Positions 47,307 to 55,460 of a DNA stretch of 64,000 nucleotides are shown here, piece by piece. Within the stretch, counting starts at the first letter, position 1; each line of letters begins with the position of its first letter. Origin of the DNA: CADCTM01 sp049671305. GTDB lineage: Bacteria; Cyanobacteriota; Cyanobacteriia; Cyanobacteriales; Coleofasciculaceae. Location of the stretch: assembly GCA_049671305.1 (NCBI GenBank), contig JBATUR010000035.1, positions 109,071-173,070 on the forward strand, read 5' to 3'. Position numbers and translations under genes: made by a program. Below the pieces are notes generated by a model. The model did not search any database, was not told the origin of the DNA, and saw only the letters and a program-made list of their open reading frames with translations.

Positions 47307-47477
47307 TCAGCTATCTTTTTCGTCGTCTTGCTCAGATTCTGGCTTATTCATCTCTTGTTTAAAGCCTCTGAGAGTTTTACCCAAAGCGCTACCCATTTCG
47401 GGAATCTTTTTGGGACCAAAAATCACCAAAGCTACAATCGCAATTATGCCAACTTCTGGTATTCCTAAACCAAACAT
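47307..47477 (-). CDS. tatA: Twin-arginine translocase protein TatA/E family
   Basis: 56 residues, too short to stand out as a long frame. It begins MFGLGIPEVGIIAIVALVIF, then GPKKIPEMGSALGKTLRGFK, the TatA/B/E signature of a short membrane helix, FGPKK hinge and amphipathic helix, and ends in an acidic tail. AGGAG lies six bases before the ATG at 47477 and supports that start over the ATG at 47483. TatA forms the pore of the Sec-independent export of folded proteins. Its neighbour upstream is the Ser/Thr kinase gene, 41 bases away. Confidence 0.95.
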   Translation of the reverse strand: MFGLGIPEVGIIAIVALVIFGPKKIPEMGSALGKTLRGFKQEMNKPESEQDDEKDS

Positions 47478-47518
47478 ACTCATCTCCTGTAAACCGTTCT
47501 TAGATCAACTATAGAAGA

Positions 47519-48916
47519 CTATTGATCTGCCGGAGGTAAATCTATTGTAATCGGAATATCTAACCAGACACTCAGTTCCTGAGCTAACCATTCTAATTCC
47601 GGTTCTGTGAGAGAATGTAAAGAATCGACCGTTTCATATCTGCCGTTAAGTACATATTTCTGAACTCCTGCCCAAATAATCAGTTGCGGATTAATTTCAA
47701 ATTGCTTGTTAAAGCGTTTAAAACGTCGCTTAACATATTCTAAATTATCAATTTTTTGTCTTGACGACGGACGTGGACTATGCCATTTAAATCCCAACAA
47801 TTCGTAGGTTAAATAAATTTGTTTGCGATCAATCCGAAGTCTTACTTTTTTAAATAAGCCATCGATAATTACTAATAAGGGAGTCAAAAAAACGAAACAA
47901 GCGACAATTAGCAACATCCACTTGTAACTAAGAAACAGAAAGCCAGATATGATTAATAGATAGACAGTAGTTAATAGCGCATTCCAAGAAAAAATGTGCT
48001 TATAAGGAAATCCTTTTGGTGGTAGAATAACTTCTATAGAGTCAGCATTTTTTTTGAGCTTAACTTTGCTACCAGTTGGCTTTTTAACAGTTAGTAATGT
48101 ACTATTTTTTATCGGTTGCTTTTGTCGAAGTGTTTGCAATGCTTTTTGAGCAGAATCTAAACGTCGCTCTAAAGTAGGTTCAGTCATCCACCTTAACCAA
48201 TTGGCAAAAGAAGGACTAAGACTTGCTGTTTCAAATTCAATTTTAAAATCTTTTTGAGGTAAGTCAGCAGGATGAGTACCTGTTACCAAAGCAATCAAAG
48301 TTGCACCCAAACTATAAAGATCTGAAGCAGGCACTGTACGCCCGCCAAATTGCTCTTGTGGCATATAACCATAAGTTCCCACCACCGTAATTGTTGCACC
48401 TTCCCTGGCAGCTAGAGTCTGCACTGAACCGAAATCAACTAAATAAACTTGACCAATATTATTTCCTGAGCGATTTGCTAATAAAATATTACTAGGCTTA
48501 AGATCGCGATGAATTACCGCAGGTTGACGCCCATGTAGATAAATCAAAATTTCTAGGAGGGATTTTGCTAACTGCTTAAGTTCGATTTCATTAAAACTAC
48601 GCCCAGCTTTAAGATGTGCTTCTAGAGATTTAGCTTTAATATAAGATTGTACTAAGGCAAAGCCTTTAAGTGATGGTAAATCTATTTCAAAATAATCGAG
48701 ATAACTAGGAATAAATGGATGATTGAGCGCTTTTAAAGTTTCGGCTTCCCGTTCAAAAAGCTTAAGGTCATCCCAATCAAAATCACTACCAAATGAGAGA
48801 ACCTTGATTACTACTAATTCTTGTGTTTTAGGATCACAAGCAAGTAACGTCCGCCTTCCTGCACGTTTACCCAACTGCTGCTTTACCTGATAACGACCTA
48901 ATACTTCATAATCCAT
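47519..48916 (-). CDS. Membrane-anchored serine/threonine protein kinase
   Basis: 465 residues. The N-terminal kinase domain (about 8-260) has VIHRDLKPSNILLANRSG with HRD at 136-138, DFG at 161-163 (VYLVDFGSVQ) and a YMPQEQFGG activation segment. The glycine loop is atypical (LGKRAGRRT). Two membrane helices follow (about 307-350) and a C-terminal domain of about 115 residues with basic and aromatic segments. The layout is the reverse of the CHASE2 kinase. Targets are unknown. It may be co-transcribed with tatA downstream. Confidence 0.88.
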   Translation of the reverse strand: MDYEVLGRYQVKQQLGKRAGRRTLLACDPKTQELVVIKVLSFGSDFDWDDLKLFEREAETLKALNHPFIPSYLDYFEIDLPSLKGFALVQSYIKAKSLEAHLKAGRSFNEIELKQLAKSLLEILIYLHGRQPAVIHRDLKPSNILLANRSGNNIGQVYLVDFGSVQTLAAREGATITVVGTYGYMPQEQFGGRTVPASDLYSLGATLIALVTGTHPADLPQKDFKIEFETASLSPSFANWLRWMTEPTLERRLDSAQKALQTLRQKQPIKNSTLLTVKKPTGSKVKLKKNADSIEVILPPKGFPYKHIFSWNALLTTVYLLIISGFLFLSYKWMLLIVACFVFLTPLLVIIDGLFKKVRLRIDRKQIYLTYELLGFKWHSPRPSSRQKIDNLEYVKRRFKRFNKQFEINPQLIIWAGVQKYVLNGRYETVDSLHSLTEPELEWLAQELSVWLDIPITIDLPPADQ

Positions 48917-49041
48917 TTGGTGATTCTGTCCTGGCTTTTACAAGTTGTTTAGCTTTGGCTCAAAATCTCAAGCAAAATGCTATCGTGAGCCTGCGAGTGT
49001 CTTAGTTTATCTTTCCATTTATAACTTTTTAATTTTCCAAA

Positions 49042-49782
49042 ATGTCAGTACTCTCCAACCCTTCCCTACGCGAACAACAACACCCCTTAATTCGCCAACT
49101 AGCTGACCGTATCGAGTCTACTTGGCAGCAACACCTCGACCTTTCTCCCTACGACTTACCTGCAGAATTGGGGTATGTAGAAGGACGTTTGGAAGGGGAA
49201 AAACTAGTGATTGAAAACCGCTGCTATCAAACACCTCAATTTCGGAAAATACACCTAGAATTGGCAAAAGTCGGCAATATGCTTGACATTTTGCACTGTG
49301 TAATGTTCCCTCGTCCAGAATATGCGCTGCCAATGTTTGGCTGTGATTTAGTGGGAGGAAGGGGGCAAATTAGCGCGGCAATTGCTGATTTATCACCATT
49401 AAATAGCGATCGCATCTTAACCGACAACTACCGCCAAGCTTTAAAGGCACTCCCCACCCCCCAATTTTCCCAACCCCGCGATCTGCCAGAATGGGGAGAT
49501 ATCTTTTCAGAATTTTGCCTCTTTATCCGACCCAGTAACCCAGAAGAAGAAAGCCAATTTTTAGCGAGAATTGAGCAATTTATGAAAATCCATTGTATGG
49601 AGGCAGCCAAAGCAACGCCCGTATCTGTTGAACAAAAAGCCGAAATTATTGCCGCGCAACATTATTACTGCACCAAACAACAGCAAAATGACAAAACTCG
49701 TCGTGTCTTAGAAAAAGCCTTTGGGCAAGAATGGGCAGAAAACTACATGACATCAGTGTTATTTGACTTGCCGGCAGCTTAA
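49042..49782 (+). CDS. pcyA: Phycocyanobilin:ferredoxin oxidoreductase PcyA
   Basis: 246 residues, the usual length. PcyA reduces biliverdin IXalpha with four ferredoxin electrons to phycocyanobilin, the chromophore of phycobiliproteins and cyanobacterial phytochromes. The catalytic pair is visible as His85 (DILHCVMFPRPEYALP) and Asp102 (FGCDLVGGRGQISA), corresponding to His88 and Asp105 of the well-studied enzyme. No other bilin gene is adjacent. Confidence 0.97.
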   Translation: MSVLSNPSLREQQHPLIRQLADRIESTWQQHLDLSPYDLPAELGYVEGRLEGEKLVIENRCYQTPQFRKIHLELAKVGNMLDILHCVMFPRPEYALPMFGCDLVGGRGQISAAIADLSPLNSDRILTDNYRQALKALPTPQFSQPRDLPEWGDIFSEFCLFIRPSNPEEESQFLARIEQFMKIHCMEAAKATPVSVEQKAEIIAAQHYYCTKQQQNDKTRRVLEKAFGQEWAENYMTSVLFDLPAA

Positions 49783-49797
49783 GCGAGAATGTAGATA

Positions 49798-49817
49798 GGG
49801 TGTGTTTTGCCGCACCC
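49798..49817. repeat. Short hairpin repeat after pcyA
   Basis: GGGTGTG and CGCACCC form a 7-base stem (one G-T pair) over a six-base loop. It resembles another dispersed GGGTG..CACCC intergenic element of cyanobacteria and lies 15 bases after the pcyA stop. Confidence 0.5.
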
Positions 49818-49912
49818 GACGATATTTTTCAAACTTGACAGCTCAAGGTTTTACTTTCTCAGGGTGGATGGGTTACAAATCAATAAGCTAAAAATCATCT
49901 ATCTTAATAATC

Positions 49913-51229
49913 ATGGGGCACCCACCAGACAAGAAAGACCAGCTATTTTCCAAACTAGTGATGCGTTGGGCACTAGCACTGGCAGTTGCCGGAGCACTCG
50001 CCACAGGCATCACGGCGATTTATAGTATTAACTTCGCCCAAAGACCAACCACCAAACAAAGTCCAGCAGCACCTGAGCCGCCTGCCATACGCGGTGTGAC
50101 GGCTTTAGGGCGCTTGGAACCCAGTGGCGAAGTGATTCGCCTCTCAGCCTCCAGTGCCTCCATGCAAGGCGCAAGAGTCGCTCAACTTTTGGTAGCTCAA
50201 GGTGATCAAGTTCGTGCCAACCAAGTCATCGCCGTTTTGGATAATCGCGATCGCTTACAATCGGCAGTAGAAAGCGCCCAAAAACAAGTGATCGTCGCCC
50301 AAGCCAACCTCGCCAAAGTCAGAGCAGGCGCACAAACCAGGGCAATTGGCGCCCAAGAAGCAACCGTGGCTCGACTCGACGCCGAACTTAAGGGCAGAAG
50401 AGAAACTTTGCAAGCAGCAATTGAGCGGGCACAAGCTGAATTGGAAGGGCAAAAAAAAGTACTACAAGCAACAGTTGCTCGCCTACAAGCCGAGTTAGCA
50501 AATGCCCAAAGTGAGTTTAAACGCTATGAGCAATTAGCCCAAGAAAAAGTCATTGCCCAATCAGTATTAGATAGCCGTAGATTAGCAGTAGCAACAGCAG
50601 AAGAACGAGTAAAAGAAGCCGAAGCCAACCGCGATCAATCATTAGCAACCCTTAACCAACAATTAAAAGAAGCTACCGTGACTCGCGACCAAAGTGTAGC
50701 TGTTTTAAGCGCACAAATTAAAGAAGAATCAGCAACTTTAGATCAAATTCGAGAAGTGCGCCCCGTTGATATCCAAGAAGCCGAAGCCAGAGTAGAAAGT
50801 GCCTTAGCAACCGTCAAACAAACTCAAGCTGACTTGGATTTAGCTTATGTCAAAGCACCCGCCCCTGGTCGGATTTTAAAGATTCATACTCGCGCCGGCG
50901 AAAGCGTTGATACCCAAAATGGTATTGCTGAACTTGGGAAAACTGATGAAATGATGGTAGTTGCAGAAGTTTATGAAAGTGATATTGGTAAAGTACGCTT
51001 AGGGCAGCGAGTTACTATTACTAGTGAAAGCAAAGCTTTTGAAGGTGAACTACGAGGTAGTGTTGATCAAATTGGTTTGCAAATTGGTAAAAAAGATGTA
51101 CTGAGTACTGATCCTGCTGCTGCTACAGATGTCAGAGTTGTAGAAGTAAATGTTCGCCTAAATCCCGAAGATAGTAAGAAGGTTGCTGGCTTAACTTATT
51201 CAAAAGTTATTGTTGAAATCTTGCTCTAA
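49913..51229 (+). CDS. devB: DevB-type HlyD-family membrane fusion protein
   Basis: 438 residues. An N-terminal membrane anchor (about 20-42, ALALAVAGALATGITAIYS) is followed by the lipoyl half RGVTALGRLEPSGEVI, a long coiled coil rich in Ala/Gln/Glu (about 120-300), the second lipoyl half DLDLAYVKAPAPGRILKI and a beta-barrel domain. DevB is the periplasmic adaptor of the DevBCA exporter, which works with TolC and exports heterocyst glycolipids in heterocyst-forming species; many non-heterocystous strains have homologues of unknown cargo. First gene of devB-devC-devA. Confidence 0.93.
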   Translation: MGHPPDKKDQLFSKLVMRWALALAVAGALATGITAIYSINFAQRPTTKQSPAAPEPPAIRGVTALGRLEPSGEVIRLSASSASMQGARVAQLLVAQGDQVRANQVIAVLDNRDRLQSAVESAQKQVIVAQANLAKVRAGAQTRAIGAQEATVARLDAELKGRRETLQAAIERAQAELEGQKKVLQATVARLQAELANAQSEFKRYEQLAQEKVIAQSVLDSRRLAVATAEERVKEAEANRDQSLATLNQQLKEATVTRDQSVAVLSAQIKEESATLDQIREVRPVDIQEAEARVESALATVKQTQADLDLAYVKAPAPGRILKIHTRAGESVDTQNGIAELGKTDEMMVVAEVYESDIGKVRLGQRVTITSESKAFEGELRGSVDQIGLQIGKKDVLSTDPAAATDVRVVEVNVRLNPEDSKKVAGLTYSKVIVEILL

Positions 51230-51425
51230 ATAAAATTAACAAATAATGATTTATGTATCTTAAAAAGATTAACTTCAATTTAGCTTATCCTTGATTGGAT
51301 GCGTTACATCTTTAGGGCGTACAGCCTTACGATCCTACAATTTGAACATAATTGAGAATTGCTTCAGTTGCAACAAAACAAACAGATTTAATCTTAACTA
51401 CTATCATCTCACAACCTTTAACATT

Positions 51426-52574
51426 ATGAAAATACCTCTAGCCTGGTTACAACTCAGCCGGGAAAAAATGCGGTTAGTCGTGGCGCTTGCTGGCATTGGC
51501 TTTGCCGATATTTTAATGTTTATGCAATTGGGTTTTAAGGATGCACTTTTTGATAGTGCGGTAACTTTGCATAAAAACTTAGAGGGCGATATTTTCTTAA
51601 TTAGTCCTCAGTCTACGTCAACTATTGCTATGAAAAGTTTTCCTAGTAGGCGTTTATATCAAACTCTTGGTTTTGAGGGCGTTAAATCAATTAGTCAAGT
51701 ATATTTGGGTTTAGGTTTATGGCAAAATCCAGAAACAAGGGGCACTCGCAGTATTCTAATTTTAGGGTTTAATCCTAAAGATAGTGTTTTAAACTTACCA
51801 TCAGTTCAAAACAACCTAGACTCTACAAAAATGGAAGATATTGTGTTATTTGATGACGCCTCTCGACCAGAATTTGGACCAATTCCTCAATGGTTTAAGC
51901 AAGGAAAACAGGTGACAACCGAAATCGATGGACACCGCATTAGAGTCGGCGGATTATTTACTTTGGGGGCTTCTTTTGGTGCTGATGGTAATGCAATTAC
52001 TAGTGATACAAACTTTTTACGAATATTTGAGCAGCGCCAAGAAGGCTTAATTGATATTGGCGTGATTAAATTAGAGGAAGGAGCAAATGTTGATACGGTA
52101 AAAAATAACTTAAAACGTGAACTACCCCAAGATGTCAAAATCTTTTCTAAGGCTGAATTTATTGCTTTTGAAAAAAATTATTGGGAAACTGGTACAGCCA
52201 TCGGTTTTATTTTTACTCTAGGTACAGGCATGGGCTTTATTGTTGGTACGGTAATTGTTTATCAAATTCTTTATACCGATGTTTCTGATCACTTGCCAGA
52301 ATATGCAACACTTAAAGCGATGGGTTATAAAAATAGCTATTTATTAATTGTAGTTTTTCAAGAAGCAGTTATTCTGGCAGTTTTAGGGTTTTTTCCTGGC
52401 TTTGCTTTGGCAACAGGACTTTATACTTTAACCAGAAATGCCACGAATTTACCAATGATTATGAGTGTTTCTAGAGCCGTGACGGTATTTATCCTGACTA
52501 CAATTATGTGTTGTATTTCAGGAGCGATCGCAGTCCGCAAACTACAAGCAGCAGATCCAGCGGATATCTTTTAA
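51426..52574 (+). CDS. devC: DevC-type ABC transporter permease
   Basis: 382 residues from ATG at 51426 (MKIPLAWLQLSREKMRL), the conserved DevC start; the longer frame from 51291 adds untypical sequence. FtsX/MacB-like topology: one N-terminal helix (about 18-40, VVALAGIGFADILMFMQLGF), a periplasmic domain (about 42-250) and three C-terminal helices. It includes LDXADIF-like end LQAADPADIF. It is the membrane subunit of the DevBCA exporter, between the adaptor and ATPase genes. Confidence 0.93.
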   Translation: MKIPLAWLQLSREKMRLVVALAGIGFADILMFMQLGFKDALFDSAVTLHKNLEGDIFLISPQSTSTIAMKSFPSRRLYQTLGFEGVKSISQVYLGLGLWQNPETRGTRSILILGFNPKDSVLNLPSVQNNLDSTKMEDIVLFDDASRPEFGPIPQWFKQGKQVTTEIDGHRIRVGGLFTLGASFGADGNAITSDTNFLRIFEQRQEGLIDIGVIKLEEGANVDTVKNNLKRELPQDVKIFSKAEFIAFEKNYWETGTAIGFIFTLGTGMGFIVGTVIVYQILYTDVSDHLPEYATLKAMGYKNSYLLIVVFQEAVILAVLGFFPGFALATGLYTLTRNATNLPMIMSVSRAVTVFILTTIMCCISGAIAVRKLQAADPADIF

Positions 52575-52604
52575 AATTGTAAAGATGTTAGTAGGTTAGT
52601 TAAG

Positions 52605-53357
52605 TTGCTATTCTCAAACCTCAAAATTGACAAAACCGCTTTGGCAACGGGAACAGCGCCGACACTTCAACCAGTTGTTGCCATACAAAATCTTAACCAT
52701 TATTTCGGCAAAGGTTCTCTACGCAAGCAGATTTTGTTTGATATCAGCTTGGAAGTTATGCCTGGGGAAATTGTCTTAATGACGGGTCCCAGTGGTTCTG
52801 GAAAGACGACATTATTAACGTTAATGGGTGGTTTAAGGTCGCCTCAAGAAGGTAGTCTGCAAGTTTTGGGGCAGGAATTACGGGGCGCTTCAACTAATAA
52901 ATTAGTGAAAGTGCGCCGCGATATTGGCTATATTTTCCAAGCTCACAACCTGCTCAAATGCCTTACAGCGCGTCAAAATGTGCAGATGTCGATGGAACTT
53001 CATCCTCAATATTCGACCAGAGAAGCTGCTAGGAAGTCCGCAGAGATGTTGACCCACGTAGGTTTGGGAGAACGGATCAATTACTATGTTGATAGCCTTT
53101 CTGGGGGACAAAAACAGCGAGTTGCGATCGCCCGTGCACTTGTCAGTCATCCCAAATTAGTCTTAGCTGATGAACCAACTGCCGCACTTGATAGTAAATC
53201 AGGTCGTGATGTGGTGGAGTTGATGCAGCGTTTGGCAAAAGAACAGGGCTGTACTATTTTGATGGTGACTCATGATAACCGGATTTTGGATATAGCCGAT
53301 CGCATTGTTCACATGGAAGATGGGTATTTAAAAACTGCAGCTTCACTGAGTGAGTAA
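52605..53357 (+). CDS. devA: DevA-type ABC transporter ATP-binding protein
   Basis: 250 residues with a TTG start. Walker A is TGPSGSGKTTLL, the Q-loop IFQAHNLLKCLTARQNVQMS, signature LSGGQKQRVAIARAL, Walker B LVLADEPTAALDSKSG, with H in MVTHDNR. It is the MacB/LolD-like ATPase driving DevBC. It closes the devBCA operon, 30 bases after devC. Without a heterocyst context the cargo is unknown. Confidence 0.95.
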   Translation: MLFSNLKIDKTALATGTAPTLQPVVAIQNLNHYFGKGSLRKQILFDISLEVMPGEIVLMTGPSGSGKTTLLTLMGGLRSPQEGSLQVLGQELRGASTNKLVKVRRDIGYIFQAHNLLKCLTARQNVQMSMELHPQYSTREAARKSAEMLTHVGLGERINYYVDSLSGGQKQRVAIARALVSHPKLVLADEPTAALDSKSGRDVVELMQRLAKEQGCTILMVTHDNRILDIADRIVHMEDGYLKTAASLSE

Positions 53358-53403
53358 TGATTGAAGCAGGTAGATCTGACTATCTAAGTTATAGGTTTTC
53401 TGG

Positions 53404-54321
53404 TTAAAGTGGTTTCCAAAGACAGATAGACTCTGGCTTGAGAGGGCAAGTAGAAGGAGTGATCGGATTTCCGCCGAGGAAGACAACAGTCAGGTTAGTC
53501 ATGCCTTGCAAGGGTTTGAGGTCACTGACTTGATTGTTTTCGAGTTTGAGCCAACTCAGTTTAGTCATGCCTTGCAGGGGTTTGATGTCGCTAACTTGAT
53601 TGTTGTTGAGGTAGAGCGAAGTTAGATTAGTCATGCCTTGCAAAGGTTTGAGGTCACTGACTTGATTGTTGTTGAGGTTGAGAAAAGTCAGTCTAGTCAT
53701 GCCTTGCACGGGTTTGATGTCACTAATTTGATTGGATTTGAGGAAGAGCCAAATCAGTTTAGTCATGCCTTGCAAGGGTTTGATATCACTAATTTGATTG
53801 TTTTCGAGGAAAAGCCAAGTCAGTTTAGTCATGCCTTGCAAGGGAATGATATCACTAATTTTATTGTTTTCGAGGTTGAGCGAAGTTAGTGTAGTCATGC
53901 CTTGCAAGGGAATGATATCGCTAATTTTATTGGAGCTGAGGTTGAGCGTATTCAGGTTAGTCATGCCTTGCAAAGGTTTTATATCACTAATTTTATTGGA
54001 GCTGAGGTCGAGCGTATTCAGGTTAGTCATGCCTTGCAAAGGTTTTATATCGCTGATTTGACTGCTGTTGAGGTCGAGTTCCGTGAGACTGGAAAGTTTC
54101 TGATTAGCAGCATTGCAATCAGTAGTTTCTGCTTGCTTCAACAGCACTTCAACAGTATGTTTAGTTTCAGGGTTCAAAGAAGATTTTTCTCGACACCAAT
54201 CAGCAAAGGTTCGTCCACTGTTTCCTGGTTGCTGCATGGCAGCTTCGGCAGATAATCCATTTCCGGATGAGAAAAGAGCGATCGCGCTACCAGTCATTAC
54301 TATTAACTTAAATACTTTCAT
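53404..54321 (-). CDS. Secreted 22-residue leucine-rich-repeat protein
   Basis: 305 residues. A signal peptide (about 1-27, ending LSAEA) precedes a small Cys-containing cap (DWCREKSSL...TTDCNAA). Nine near-identical 22-residue LRRs follow (about 78-275), each with ISDIKPLQGMTNL-type core and L-x-L-x-N-N. This is the internalin-like LRR class, here with very uniform repeats. A short C-terminal cap has two Cys (STCPLKPESIC). I expect a periplasmic or surface protein that binds another protein. No anchor is seen. Confidence 0.85.
   Translation of the reverse strand: MKVFKLIVMTGSAIALFSSGNGLSAEAAMQQPGNSGRTFADWCREKSSLNPETKHTVEVLLKQAETTDCNAANQKLSSLTELDLNSSQISDIKPLQGMTNLNTLDLSSNKISDIKPLQGMTNLNTLNLSSNKISDIIPLQGMTTLTSLNLENNKISDIIPLQGMTKLTWLFLENNQISDIKPLQGMTKLIWLFLKSNQISDIKPVQGMTRLTFLNLNNNQVSDLKPLQGMTNLTSLYLNNNQVSDIKPLQGMTKLSWLKLENNQVSDLKPLQGMTNLTVVFLGGNPITPSTCPLKPESICLWKPL
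53440..54070 (-). repeat. 66-base tandem coding repeats of the LRR gene
   Basis: Nine 66-base units share long identical blocks (for example the reverse complement of GTCATGCCTTGCAAGGG in most units). The uniformity at DNA level suggests recent expansion or gene conversion. Confidence 0.85.
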
Positions 54322-54672
54322 AACACTCGACTAAATGTACATTCATTTGTTTATCTGCAACTCTAAGTATGAGCAACTTCGGCAATCTGAGCGCTCATCT
54401 CAACCAATTTTCTAGAGTAGTATTCTGAACTCTCTGTAGCGAATCATTAGAAGCCATAACTAAGGCTTGTGCAGTTGCTTTCTGTAACAAAAATACAGTT
54501 GGCAAAGCGATCGCTATAGCAAATTAAACCCCAAATTGCTTTATGCTTGATGTTTATAAACTTGAGTCCATTTAATAGATCAGACTTAATTCTTAACTGT
54601 TAAGGCTTTTTGCAACACAATCTCTGAGGTTGTTGAGCTTGTCAAAACAAAGCAAAACTCAGTTATTCATAC
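54322..54672. other. Intergenic region, no gene seen
   Basis: 351 bases between the LRR and the orphan gene. A HIP1 octamer occurs near 54508. Short open stretches on the minus strand have no start or homology I recognise. Confidence 0.5.
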
Positions 54673-55314
54673 TTAATAGTTAAAAGGTGAACCGACATCT
54701 TCTATAGACAACGGATAGGTAGGATTAAGTACGTCGCACTCTTGTAACCAAGAAGGAAAAGCTGAACTGGTCTCAAGTCGCAAAATCTCTGGCTGCACAG
54801 GCTCGGCTCTTGGATAAAAAGTCAGATAGCAAGCCTCCTCTGTAAAGCCTCCCTCAATATACTCTTGATATAGATCACTTTCCAAATACTCCTGATCATT
54901 CCTCAGTTTCAGTTCATATAGCATTGCATACTCACCTTCAGCCAGTTCAATTCGATGTTGCTCTCGCCGCTCAAAGTCATCGACCATCAGCCCTATTGCT
55001 GGAACCCAAAAAGGAAGTAATATTGCACGTAAACTATCATCTCTTATCTGTATCTCCTCTGCTTTGTCTGCTAACCATACCTCAACTGTGAGATTAAAGC
55101 ACCTAGTAAATGTCCCTAAGTTGTAACTTCCAGGACCCCAAGAAAAGCCTTGAGTAAACATTTGAGTAAACAATAGATTCGTGATAGCATAAGTATCTTC
55201 GTTGTCAAGATCTGTGTGGAATATTCGGAATACCCCGTTATCAGTCTGCAAATCAAAAGCGGTAAGTTTTTTCATAGCAGAACCACTTGACAAATAATTC
55301 ACATTAATTTCCAT
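54673..55314 (-). CDS. Hypothetical protein with a ComJ-like pattern
   Basis: 213 residues, acidic and soluble. The second half has SLRAILLPFWVPAIGLMVDD, then HRIELAEGEYAMLYELKL, which resembles the strand-turn-strand pattern of ComJ, the inhibitor of the NucA nuclease in Bacillus (VPFxVxxxGIxI ... LPxGxYxL). The rest does not clearly match, and no nuclease gene is adjacent. The first 14 residues may not be translated, since a second ATG follows at MKKLTAF. I would keep it as hypothetical. Confidence 0.5.
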   Translation of the reverse strand: MEINVNYLSSGSAMKKLTAFDLQTDNGVFRIFHTDLDNEDTYAITNLLFTQMFTQGFSWGPGSYNLGTFTRCFNLTVEVWLADKAEEIQIRDDSLRAILLPFWVPAIGLMVDDFERREQHRIELAEGEYAMLYELKLRNDQEYLESDLYQEYIEGGFTEEACYLTFYPRAEPVQPEILRLETSSAFPSWLQECDVLNPTYPLSIEDVGSPFNY

Positions 55315-55378
55315 ATTCTAAAATATTAATATTCATTTAAATCCTAGTCATAACTTAAAAATCATTCAATTTCCGAAC

Positions 55379-55414
55379 AAAAAATATCTCCCTAATTCAA
55401 AAAACTAGGGAGAT
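55379..55414 (-). terminator. Rho-independent terminator of the RNA helicase gene
   Basis: On the minus strand, arms ATCTCCCTA and TAGGGAGAT (nine base pairs, 11-base loop) are followed by a T-run (T6 at 55379-55384). It lies just after the stop of the helicase gene at 55461, in the correct direction. Confidence 0.85.
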
Positions 55415-55460
55415 CAATTCACTTATCCAACACAAAATTCAGTGCTAACAAATGGAAGAT

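Noticed and set aside
47215..47514. Plus-strand frame of 99 codons
   Set aside because: It is the antisense of tatA, whose minus-strand protein is strongly conserved; the plus-strand product has no family features.
53440..54070. CRISPR array at the 66-base repeats
   Set aside because: Repeats are contiguous, in frame and encode LRRs, with no spacer structure.
53638..54334. Several plus-strand frames over the LRR gene
   Set aside because: They are antisense shadows created by the 66-base repeats; the minus strand has a signal peptide and a regular LRR pattern.
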